A stretch of DNA of 64,000 nucleotides, from assembly GCF_002572525.1 (NCBI RefSeq), contig NZ_PDBS01000001.1:992001-1056000 (forward strand), written 5' to 3'. Source of the DNA: Natrinema sp. CBA1119 (GTDB lineage Archaea > Halobacteriota > Halobacteria > Halobacteriales > Natrialbaceae). A model generated the notes under the pieces. It was not told the DNA's origin and made no database searches. It saw only the letters and a list, made by a program, of their open reading frames with translations. The first letter of the stretch is position 1. Each line of letters opens with the position of its first letter. Below, in pieces: positions 50,324 to 57,985 of the stretch. Both the position numbers and the translations under genes were made by a program.

Positions 50324-50755
50324 TTATGCGTCGTTCGTCTCCGGCTCGACGGGCTCGAGTCGCGTGGTACACCAGTGGCAGAACTCGAGGTCCTCGTCGA
50401 TCTCTTTTCCGCACTCTGGACAGGCCAGTCCGTCCGCTTCGGTGTCCCCGGCTGAGGAGTAGCCGAGCGCGCGAAAGGTCGCGTCGATCGCGGCGAACAG
50501 GGCGATAAACGAGAGGAGGAACTGGGCCATCGGATCGGTGTTCTCGGCCATGACGGTCGCCTGGTCGAGGGCCTGGTCGACGCTCGTCATCGGCCCGGCC
50601 GCCGTGAGCTGGTCGATCGGGAGAAAGAGCGCGCTCGCCGTAAAGAAGAGAGCGGCAAAGGCGGCGGCGCGCAGCCAATCGCGAACGAGGACGTGGCCTG
50701 CGCCGGGCATGATCACCGAGAGGCCGGCAGCGAGGATCGCGCGGAGCCATGTCAT
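50324..50755 (-). CDS. Membrane protein with C-terminal zinc ribbon (DUF7575-like)
   Basis: This 143-residue protein has hydrophobic N-terminal segments (ILAAGLSVIMPGAGHVLV; AAAFAALFFTASALFLPI) and a C-terminal zinc ribbon, ACPECGKEIDEDLEFCHWCT. The zinc ribbon binds one Zn through four Cys. The family is poorly characterised and haloarchaeal. The gene is in the opposite direction to aroB', with a 27-base gap. Confidence 0.82.
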   Translation of the reverse strand: MTWLRAILAAGLSVIMPGAGHVLVRDWLRAAAFAALFFTASALFLPIDQLTAAGPMTSVDQALDQATVMAENTDPMAQFLLSFIALFAAIDATFRALGYSSAGDTEADGLACPECGKEIDEDLEFCHWCTTRLEPVEPETNDA

Positions 50756-50816
50756 TGTACGTGGGGATGGTAGGGGACCCCTGCCCTTAACATTCCGATT
50801 TCGATTGTTTTTCAGT

Positions 50817-51491
50817 TCACTCGAGTCGTTTCACCAGTCCCGCGAGCGTCTCGAGGTCGTATTGCCCTGGCGCAGTCGCGTTCTCCGGATCCACAGGCGC
50901 GTAACCAATTTTCGACCCATACACAGGAGCCACCGCCCGCGTGTGACTTCCCACGTCACCCATCGCCATCGTCGCGACGGCGTCGCCGTGAGCGGTCAGT
51001 TGCTCAGTCGCGGACAACAACGCGAGCGTGTCCGCCTTCGACTCCGCTGTCACAGCCACCTTCGCCACGTCGGCATATTTTCCCGCCTCGGTCAGTGTTT
51101 TGACCATCTCGTTGCGAGGCGGCGTCCCCTCGAAATCGTGTGCCGACGCGACGATCGAGACATCGCGATCGCGAGCCGTCTCGAGCAGGTCCTCGGCGTC
51201 CCCCTCGAGGATCGACTCGAGTTCGATATCGACCGCCGCGACGGCGTCGAACGCGGTCGCCTCGGCGAGCACCTCGAGTCGCCCCTCGTCGCTCGCCTCC
51301 CCGCCTTCCCAGTCGGCCCGGTTGGTCGCGAGGATCGGTAACTCGCCCTCGTACGCCTCGAGCGCGGTCAGCGGCTCGTCGGCCTGATCCATTCGAAATT
51401 CGATCGCGTCCGCGTGCTCGCGTGCCGCGGGCTCGTCGGCGAGATCCGCCGTCGCGGCTGCGAGGACGAACGAATCGAAGTGTAGCGTCAT
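50817..51491 (-). CDS. aroD: 3-Dehydroquinate dehydratase, type I
   Basis: This 224-residue TIM-barrel enzyme dehydrates dehydroquinate, third step of the shikimate path. Features are AIEFRMDQADE near residue 30 (Glu-x-Arg-x-Asp), catalytic His in VASAHDFEGTP, and Schiff-base Lys in DVAKVAVTAES. The C-terminus has GSKIGYAPVDP and APGQYDLETL. It lies near aroB' but on the minus strand, so they are separate transcripts. Confidence 0.94.
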   Translation of the reverse strand: MTLHFDSFVLAAATADLADEPAAREHADAIEFRMDQADEPLTALEAYEGELPILATNRADWEGGEASDEGRLEVLAEATAFDAVAAVDIELESILEGDAEDLLETARDRDVSIVASAHDFEGTPPRNEMVKTLTEAGKYADVAKVAVTAESKADTLALLSATEQLTAHGDAVATMAMGDVGSHTRAVAPVYGSKIGYAPVDPENATAPGQYDLETLAGLVKRLE

Positions 51492-51563
51492 TGCTATTCA
51501 GTGAGAGCGAGAACGACAAAAACGGTGTCGTTTCGGCGAACTCGGCGCGCGTCGTCGCCCGTG

Positions 51564-52544
51564 TTAGGCCATTCCGATGGTCTCCTCGGCCTCGAGGAGC
51601 TCGTGGTACCGGTTTCGAATCGTCACTTCGGAGATGTCCGCGACATCGCTCACGGCTGCCTGGGTGGTCTTCTCGTTGGTCAGGAGCGCGGCGGCGTAGA
51701 CCGCGGCGGCTGCGAGACCGACCGGCGACTTGCCCGAGTGGACGCCCTTCTCCTTGGCGTTCTGGAGCAGCGAGCGCGCGCGGTGCTCGGCCTCGTCGGA
51801 GAGCTCGAGTCCCGAGGCGAAGCGGGGGACGTAGCTCTCGGGGTCAGCGGGTTGGACCTCGAGGCCCAGTTCGCGGACCACGTAGCGGTAGGTGCGGGCG
51901 ATCTCGTTTTTCTCGACGCGGGAGACATCCGCGATCTCGTCGAGGCTCCGGGGGACGCCGGCCTGGCGGGCAGCAGCGTAGACGCAGGCCGTCGAGACGC
52001 CTTCGATCGATCGGCCCGGCAGCAGGTCCTCGTCGAGCGCGCGCCGGTAGATGACGCTGGCGGTCTCGCGGACGTTCGTCGGGAGGCCGAGCGCGGAGGC
52101 CATCCGGTCGATTTCGCCCAGCGCCTGCTTCAGGTTGCGCTCCTTCGAGTCGCGGGTGCGAAAGCGCTCGTTCCACTTGCGGAGGCGCTGCATCTTCTCC
52201 CGTTGCCGGGATCCCAGCGAGTTCCCGTAGGCGTCCTTGTTTCGCCAGTCGATGTTCGTCGAGAGCCCCTTGTCGTGCATCGTGTTCGTCGTGGGCGCGC
52301 CCACGCGGGACTTCTCGTTCTTCTCGGCGGCGTCGAAGGCCCGCCACTCGGGGCCGCGGTCGACCGAGTCCTCCTCGACGACCAGTCCGCAGTCCTCACA
52401 GACCGTCTCGCCGTGTTCGTCGTCGACGACGAGGTTGCCCGCACACTCGGGGCAGGCCAGATCCTCTTGCTCGCTTTCGGTCTCTTGTTCGTTCGTTTCG
52501 GGTTCGCTACGTCGTACTCTCGTGTTCGATGGTGCGTTAGTCAT
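51564..52544 (-). CDS. tfb: Transcription initiation factor IIB
   Basis: This 326-residue TFB recruits RNA polymerase to TBP-bound promoters. An acidic N-terminal tail precedes the zinc ribbon CPECAGN ... CEDCGLVV (about residues 30-55), the B-finger/linker DWRNKDAYGNSLG, then two cyclin repeats (about 130-215 and 225-310), including ASVIYRRALDEDLLPGRSIE and AAAVYAAALLTNEKTTQAA. The start MTNAPSNTRVRR follows a longer in-frame start by 12 residues. One of several TFBs usual in haloarchaea. Confidence 0.95.
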   Translation of the reverse strand: MTNAPSNTRVRRSEPETNEQETESEQEDLACPECAGNLVVDDEHGETVCEDCGLVVEEDSVDRGPEWRAFDAAEKNEKSRVGAPTTNTMHDKGLSTNIDWRNKDAYGNSLGSRQREKMQRLRKWNERFRTRDSKERNLKQALGEIDRMASALGLPTNVRETASVIYRRALDEDLLPGRSIEGVSTACVYAAARQAGVPRSLDEIADVSRVEKNEIARTYRYVVRELGLEVQPADPESYVPRFASGLELSDEAEHRARSLLQNAKEKGVHSGKSPVGLAAAAVYAAALLTNEKTTQAAVSDVADISEVTIRNRYHELLEAEETIGMA

Positions 52545-52761
52545 ACGATGGCGATTGCTGGCCGGCCGAACCGATCGCAAAAGCCCGGACGGATCCGTTA
52601 CCTTCCACGTTCAGACACTCGAGGTTTAATAGTTTCGAAATCCCGGCCGGAAATCCCGTCAAACTGGATAATTCGACGAATGATCATGTGAAATCGTCCC
52701 AGTAAAACGGCGCGCGACGCCGAAGCGGAGCCTCCAACTTCGCCCCGTTCGAACGGGCGGT

Positions 52762-53286
52762 ATGGAACTCGCAGTCGGCAGCACGAACCCGGTCAAGAGC
52801 ACCGCCGTCGAGCGAACGCTCGAGCGATACGAACCGACCGTGACCGCCGTCGCCGTCGACTCCGGGGTGAGCGAGCAGCCGCGATCGATCGAGGAGACCG
52901 TCAGAGGAGCCGAGAATCGCGCCCGACGGGCGCTCGCGGCGACCGACGCCGACTTCGGGGTCGGCCTCGAGGGCGGCGTCGCTCGGCTCGAGGGATCGCC
53001 GGGGCTCTCGTTGATCATGTGGGGTGCCGTCACCGACGGGGATCGAACCGAGCGCGGCGGCGGCCCGACATTTCGTCTCCCAGATACCGTCGCCGAGCAG
53101 GTCGCGGACGGCTCGGAGCTGGGTCCGGTGATGGACGACCTGCTCGGGACCGAGGGCGTCGCCGAGTCCAACGGGGCCGCCGGCGCGCTCACGGCGGGGC
53201 TGACCGACCGCACGCGAGCGCTCGGCCAGGCGGTTGCGTCATCGTTCGGCCCGTTCGTAACGGAGTATTACGACGCGGACGACTGA
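52762..53286 (+). CDS. Inosine/xanthosine triphosphatase (YjjX/DUF84)
   Basis: This 174-residue house-cleaning phosphatase hydrolyses non-canonical purine NTPs (ITP/XTP). Signature: VGSTNPVKSTAVERTL at the N-terminus (nucleotide binding), GVGLEGGVARLEG near residue 65, and MDDLLGTEGVAESNGAAGAL. The family length is about 170 residues. Confidence 0.9.
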   Translation: MELAVGSTNPVKSTAVERTLERYEPTVTAVAVDSGVSEQPRSIEETVRGAENRARRALAATDADFGVGLEGGVARLEGSPGLSLIMWGAVTDGDRTERGGGPTFRLPDTVAEQVADGSELGPVMDDLLGTEGVAESNGAAGALTAGLTDRTRALGQAVASSFGPFVTEYYDADD

Positions 53287-53396
53287 CGATCGTCCCTCTC
53301 ACACGATCGTATTCGTTGCTCTCCGTTCAGCCCCTCGACCGAATCCCGTCGCCCGGAAACCGTCACGGACAAACGATAGTCGCGGGGTAGTATATA

Positions 53397-53493
53397 TTAA
53401 CCGGCCGTACCAACGAAAGCTTTCCACCCGGTTATTGATTGCTTACCGCCGGGAAAAACCGCACGACTGCAGCGGGTTAACCGGACGTACCAA
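53397..53493 (+). promoter_or_regulatory. Two 17-bp direct repeats before the DUF7123-like gene
   Basis: TTAACCGGCCGTACCAA (53397-53413) and TTAACCGGACGTACCAA (53477-53493) differ at one position and start exactly 80 bp apart. A TATATATTA box at 53391-53399 overlaps the first. The gene starts at 53528, so a leader with both sites is possible. They are strong candidates for a regulator's half sites. Confidence 0.55.
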
Positions 53494-53527
53494 ACCCCCT
53501 AAGGCCGTTCCTGTCTTCCGGCCGTGT

Positions 53528-53761
53528 ATGAGCACTGCAATGGCCCCCGACCTCACGAGCAAACAACAGCAGATTCTGGAGTACCTCCGAAACAACGCGG
53601 CGACGAAGTCGTACTTCAAATCTCGCCTCATCGGCAAAGAGCTCGGTATGACGGCGAAAGAGGTCGGCTCGAACATCACCGCACTCCAGGAGGGCGACTA
53701 CGATGTCGAGATCGAAAAGTGGGGGTATTCCTCGAGTACCACCTGGAAGGTCGACATATAA
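53528..53761 (+). CDS. Small winged-helix protein (DUF7123-like)
   Basis: This 77-residue protein starts MSTAMAPDLTSKQQQIL and folds as a winged helix (QQQILEYLRNNAATKSYFKS; LIGKELGMTAKEVGSNITAL; VEIEKWGYSSSTTWKVDI). It looks like a DNA-binding repressor or chromatin-related protein conserved in haloarchaea. The upstream region contains two 17-bp repeats and may be autoregulatory. In-frame earlier starts (53435) would run through the regulatory repeats. Confidence 0.82.
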   Translation: MSTAMAPDLTSKQQQILEYLRNNAATKSYFKSRLIGKELGMTAKEVGSNITALQEGDYDVEIEKWGYSSSTTWKVDI

Positions 53762-53878
53762 CGCCACATCGTCGGCTCGATCCGTGCGCTCGTAATTTAC
53801 TGATCATTTGGAACGACGAGCGACGGCTGGCAGCGATGCCGAACGCTCTTTTCCCTGCGGCGCCTCTGCCCGCGGTGA

Positions 53879-54529
53879 ATGACGGTCGTCCTGTTCGACA
53901 TGGACGGGGTCATCCTCGATGGCCCCGGGACCGATCCGCAGGTGTACGCAGACGCGGCCGACGCCGCCCTCGCCGAACTGGGTGCCGAGCCGACGGCGGC
54001 CCAACGTCGCGACTTCAGGGATCACGACCACGAGCGGATCCGAACGCACTGTGAGACACTCGACATCGATCCGGCACGGTTCTGGGAACTGAAAGAATCC
54101 TACGCCTCGAGGGGCACGCACGATCGACTCCGCTCGGGGGAGCGCGGCACCTACGACGATATCGACGCGATCCGCGAACTGAGCGAGCGAACTGCGATCG
54201 GTCTCGTCACCAACAACCGGCAGGAAACCGCCGAGTTCGTCGCCGACCAGTTCGGATTCGACTTCGACGTCGTCCGCGGGCGAGATCCGACGTTCGAGGG
54301 ATACGAGCGGCGTAAGCCCGATCCCTACTATATCGAGGACGCGCTCGACCGACTCGGCGTCACGGACGGGCGCTACGTCGGCGACTCCCCGAAAGACGTC
54401 ACGGCCGGCCGGGCGGCCGGCCTCGAGACCGCGTTCCTCCGACGGCCGCACAATCGCGAGCGCGAGCGACCGCCGAACGCGACCGACGAGATCGAGTCGC
54501 TGACCGACTTGCTGTCGCTGGTCGACTAG
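53879..54529 (+). CDS. HAD-family hydrolase (phosphoglycolate phosphatase-like)
   Basis: This 216-residue protein has VVLFDMDGVILDGPG (motif I), GLVTNNRQE (motif II), Lys in RKPDPYYIEDAL (motif III) and YVGDSPKDVTAGRAAGL (motif IV). The alpha-helical cap lies between motifs I and II. Sequence patterns suit phosphoglycolate phosphatase or another small-molecule phosphatase. Confidence 0.9.
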   Translation: MTVVLFDMDGVILDGPGTDPQVYADAADAALAELGAEPTAAQRRDFRDHDHERIRTHCETLDIDPARFWELKESYASRGTHDRLRSGERGTYDDIDAIRELSERTAIGLVTNNRQETAEFVADQFGFDFDVVRGRDPTFEGYERRKPDPYYIEDALDRLGVTDGRYVGDSPKDVTAGRAAGLETAFLRRPHNRERERPPNATDEIESLTDLLSLVD

Positions 54530-54573
54530 TCGGCTCGAAGGCGAGTAACTACTCGTTACCGACGGAAAATCCG

Positions 54574-55191
54574 TTATCCCTGGTACTCGAGGTACTGATC
54601 CGCGTCTCGAGCGAGCGTGCGCGCGCGGTCGCCGAAGGAGTCCGCGTGGCCGACGACGAGTACCAGCACCGTCTCCGGCCGTTCGACAGCGTAGCCGTCG
54701 TCGCGCGAGAGGAGTCCGGCCTCCTCGAGTTCGCCGGCGTACTTGCTCACCGTCGGCGCCGAGACGTCGAGCGCGTCGGCGAGATCGCCGGCGGTGGCGT
54801 CGGCGTTCAGGAGGAGTTCGATCAGCATCCCGCGGGGCGTCTCCCGTCGGAGGTAGCCGAGTGTGCCCTTCTCGAACTCGTCGAATCGATCGGCGGTGAC
54901 GAACCGCTTGTAGTCGCCGTCTCGATAGCGCTCGATGGCGTCGAGTTCCTCGAGCCGGCGCAGGTGGTGTTGAGTCTCGCCGGTACCCAGCTGCAGGTCG
55001 TCGCGGATCTTCGAGAAGTGCGCACCGGGCGTCGTGGAGAGATAGCCCGCGATCGCGTCGCGCGCGTCGCTTTCACCCGTATCAGCCGCCGCTGAATCCG
55101 ATCGTCCGACCAGCGGAGAGGCGGCGCCGAGGGCGGCGAATCGGCGCAGGGTCGCTCGTTTATCGTCGTCGACCCCATCGGATCCTGTCAT
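54574..55191 (-). CDS. Two-winged-helix protein with Tat-like N-terminus
   Basis: This 205-residue protein has two winged-helix units: AGYLSTTPGAHFSKIRDDLQ with HHLRRLEELDAIERY, and IELLLNADATAGDLADALDV with VSKYAGELEEAGLLS. The N-terminus DKRATLRRFAALGAASPLVG resembles a Tat signal or lipoprotein-like start, unusual for a DNA-binding protein; it may instead be a short helix. The C-terminal segment is YAVERPETVLVLVVG. It is probably a transcriptional regulator. Confidence 0.8.
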   Translation of the reverse strand: MTGSDGVDDDKRATLRRFAALGAASPLVGRSDSAAADTGESDARDAIAGYLSTTPGAHFSKIRDDLQLGTGETQHHLRRLEELDAIERYRDGDYKRFVTADRFDEFEKGTLGYLRRETPRGMLIELLLNADATAGDLADALDVSAPTVSKYAGELEEAGLLSRDDGYAVERPETVLVLVVGHADSFGDRARTLARDADQYLEYQG

Positions 55192-55478
55192 ACCTACCTA
55201 CCGTCTCCAAGGACGCGGCCCGTAAAACAGGTTTCGCTCCGCTTTGTTCTCCGAGTATTACTGGTTAGGGATTCAATACGTGTGTCGAATCGACGGACGA
55301 AGCAGAGGAGAGACAATTCGCCGTCGTTACCGGCTCGAGACCGGGTCGAGTGTGTTGTGTGTATGAGCACCGCTCGAGGGTTCGCGACATGAACTGCGAA
55401 ACGAGCGTTGCGAAGCGACCCGAACGGCGACTGTGAGCCGATCCTGCACCGACCGTGACGCGCGCGGATCGTGGCCGT

Positions 55479-56660
55479 TCAGTCGGTCGTCGACGACTCG
55501 TCTTCCGCGTCGGCCGGCATCTCGGTGCCGCCGTCGGCCTGACTCTGGAAGTCCTGATCCATCTCCTCGATGACTTCGTCGGGATCGGAGATGTTCGCCG
55601 GATCCTTCCCTTCCTTGATGGCCTGGGCTTCCTGTTCCATCGCTTCGACGTCCATATCCGCTTCCTGGTCGATCTCGCCGATTATCTCGGCGATATCGTC
55701 CAGGCCGATCAGTTCGCGGGTCTCGTCGTCGAACTCGCGGCTCTCGAGTTCCGAGCCGTCCTCCTCGACGTCGCTACCCGAGAGGTGCTTGCCGTAGCGG
55801 CCGACAAGCGAGGTGAGTTCCTGGGGCATGACGAACGTCGTCGACTCGCCCTGCCCGATGTCGCCGAGCGTCTCCATCCCCTTGTCGATGATCGCGCGTT
55901 CGCCCATCGACTCCGCGGAGCGGGCGCGCAACACGGTCGAAATCGAGTCTCCTTGCGCCTCGAGGATCTGACTCTGCTTTTCACCCTGTGCGCGGATGAT
56001 CTCGCTCTGTTTGTCACCTTCGGCCTTCTCGACGGCGCTGCGGCGTTCACCTTGGGCCTCGAGGATCATCGCACGGCGTTTCCGCTCGGCGGAGGTCTGT
56101 TGCTCCATCGCGCGCTGGACGTCCTTCGAGGGGTTGACCTCGCGGACCTCGACCGACTCGACGCGGATCCCCCATTCGTCGGTGGGCTCGTCGAGTTCGG
56201 TGCGGATGCGGGCGTTGATCTCCTGGCGTTTGTTCAGCGTGTCGTCGAGTTCCATGTCACCCAGCACGGCACGGAGCGTCGTCTGAGCGAGATTCGAGAC
56301 GGCGCGCTTGTAGTCGTCGACCTGCAGGAACGCCTTCTTGGCGTCCATCACCTTGATGTAGACGACGGCGTCGGCCGTCACGGGCGAGTTGTCGCGTGTG
56401 ATCGCTTCCTGCCGGGGGACGTCCAGCGTCTGGGTTCGCATATCGAACGCGTACGTGTTCGAGACGAACGGCGGGACGAAGTTGATCCCCGGCTCGAGCA
56501 GCTTGCGGTACTCGCCGAAGACGGTGAGGGCGCGTTTCTCGTAGGCGTCGACGATCTCGATCGCGCTGAGTAAGGCGGCGATAACGACGACGAGGACGAG
56601 GGCACCGACGACTAACAGGGCAGCGCCGGCTGTCTGCATTGGAACCAATGGTACCACCAT
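55479..56660 (-). CDS. SPFH/stomatin-like membrane protein
   Basis: This 393-residue protein has an N-terminal membrane helix (GAALLVVGALVLVVVIAALL) and the SPFH/band 7 domain (about residues 40-240: PGINFVPPFVSNTYAFDMRT; SPVTADAVVYIKVMDAKKAF). Long helices follow (EAQGERRSAVEKAEGDKQSE) and a highly acidic C-terminal tail. Stomatin-like proteins organise membrane domains and protease complexes. The NfeD-family gene directly upstream is the expected partner. The start may be 56660 or the ATG at 56639. Confidence 0.92.
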   Translation of the reverse strand: MVVPLVPMQTAGAALLVVGALVLVVVIAALLSAIEIVDAYEKRALTVFGEYRKLLEPGINFVPPFVSNTYAFDMRTQTLDVPRQEAITRDNSPVTADAVVYIKVMDAKKAFLQVDDYKRAVSNLAQTTLRAVLGDMELDDTLNKRQEINARIRTELDEPTDEWGIRVESVEVREVNPSKDVQRAMEQQTSAERKRRAMILEAQGERRSAVEKAEGDKQSEIIRAQGEKQSQILEAQGDSISTVLRARSAESMGERAIIDKGMETLGDIGQGESTTFVMPQELTSLVGRYGKHLSGSDVEEDGSELESREFDDETRELIGLDDIAEIIGEIDQEADMDVEAMEQEAQAIKEGKDPANISDPDEVIEEMDQDFQSQADGGTEMPADAEDESSTTD

Positions 56661-56745
56661 AGTCCGGAGTTACGGGGGTGGGGAGAAAAGCGTTCCCTTA
56701 TTTCGTCAACATATGCGACTGAATCGCATGGGTTATCTCGACTGC

Positions 56746-57417
56746 TTATCCCGACCGCTCGGTCTCCGTTTCGGAGACCGACTCGTCGATGTCGTCAGCA
56801 TCGGGGTCGGACACCGGCGCGTCGACATCGTCCACCTCAGTTTCCGCGGTCGGTTTGTCGCCGACGCTGCCGGTCTCGTCGGCACTCGCTCCATCGTCGG
56901 AGTCGGACGTCGCGTCCTGTGCGAGCGCGCGATCGATCTCGTCCTCGCCGATCGCACTGACGGATTCGACCGTTAGCACGTTTCCGCCACCCGGATCGAG
57001 GACGATGACCTCCTCGCCCTCCTCGATCGTGCCGTCGGTCGTCCGCGCGCTGTAGTAGGGGGCGAACCCGCCCTCGTCGAGTTTGACCTCGCCGCTACGG
57101 GTCGTGACGGTCTCGGTGACGTAGCCCGTCCGCCCGGAAAGCGAGTCCGAATCCGTCGTCCGACCGGACCCCTTTCCGCCGTAGAAGTCGAACTCCCGGT
57201 AGACGTACGCCGCGGCGAGCCCGATCACGAGCGTCAGCCCCGCCAGCACGAGCACGTTCGCCACGGGCGGAAAGAGCAGTCCGATGAGTCCGGCACCGAC
57301 CAGCGCGATTCCGATGACGATGAGGTGGGCACCCGGCGAGAGGGCCTCGAGGACCATCAACACGAGTCCCGCAACCAGCAACAACAGCGGTATGTTCCCC
57401 ACGAGAGATTCGACCAT
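56746..57417 (-). CDS. NfeD-family protein
   Basis: This 223-residue protein has three to four membrane helices (PLLLLVAGLVLMVLEAL; VIGIALVGAGLIGLLFPP; VLVLAGLTLVIGLAAAYVYR) and a C-terminal OB-type domain (GRTGYVTETVTTRSGEVKLD ... EGEEVIVLDPGGGNVLTVES). An acidic tail closes it. NfeD proteins partner stomatins, and the gene sits 86 bases upstream of the stomatin-like gene. The pair probably works on membrane proteases or lipids. Confidence 0.9.
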   Translation of the reverse strand: MVESLVGNIPLLLLVAGLVLMVLEALSPGAHLIVIGIALVGAGLIGLLFPPVANVLVLAGLTLVIGLAAAYVYREFDFYGGKGSGRTTDSDSLSGRTGYVTETVTTRSGEVKLDEGGFAPYYSARTTDGTIEEGEEVIVLDPGGGNVLTVESVSAIGEDEIDRALAQDATSDSDDGASADETGSVGDKPTAETEVDDVDAPVSDPDADDIDESVSETETERSG

Positions 57418-57557
57418 GTGCGGGGGTTGGGGCTTGTCCCGATTAAATGTTTACCGCATTTCACGAGTGATTTTATCGAGTCGGCGGGGAGTGACGCCGA
57501 TTTGAGAACCGAAAAGGCGTCCACACGACCCAGCGACGACACGCCGGAACCGAACTC

Positions 57558-57920
57558 TCAGACGATAATCAGCACGAGTCGGACGATGACGAGCATCATC
57601 GCAACTGCACCCAAAAGCACGAACAGCGCGTTCTCGAGGTCCGGATCGCCGCCCTCGATCGGCGTCGAACTCGCTTCGGGCCCGTACTCGTCGTCCTCAA
57701 ACGCGTCGGCTTCGTCGGTGTCCCGGTCGTCGCTCCCGCCGGAGAGGTCGATGGGGATCCGGTCCCATCCCTCATCGCGGTCGTCTCTGGTTGGCTGATC
57801 GCCGTCGCCTCGGCCCGTCTGGTCATCGTTGTCCGGTCGGTCGAGCCGATCGGGGTCACCCCAGTCGTCGTCGCCGGACGCGCCCCACTCGTCGCCGCTC
57901 CGTGACGATTCGTCGCTCAT
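57558..57920 (-). CDS. Acidic tail-anchored membrane protein (DUF7312-like)
   Basis: This 120-residue protein starts MSDESSRSGDEWGASGDDDW. The first 85 residues are highly Asp/Glu/Arg/Gly-rich and disordered-looking; a final hydrophobic segment, NALFVLLGAVAMMLVIVRLV, ends at the C-terminus, so it is a tail-anchored membrane protein. It follows the stomatin/NfeD genes and precedes pyk. Function unknown. Confidence 0.78.
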   Translation of the reverse strand: MSDESSRSGDEWGASGDDDWGDPDRLDRPDNDDQTGRGDGDQPTRDDRDEGWDRIPIDLSGGSDDRDTDEADAFEDDEYGPEASSTPIEGGDPDLENALFVLLGAVAMMLVIVRLVLIIV

Positions 57921-57985
57921 ACTCGTCCGTATTGGTCCGGTCGTCAAAAAGCCGCGGTCCGACCGTCGGTCGCGACCGAGTCGGT

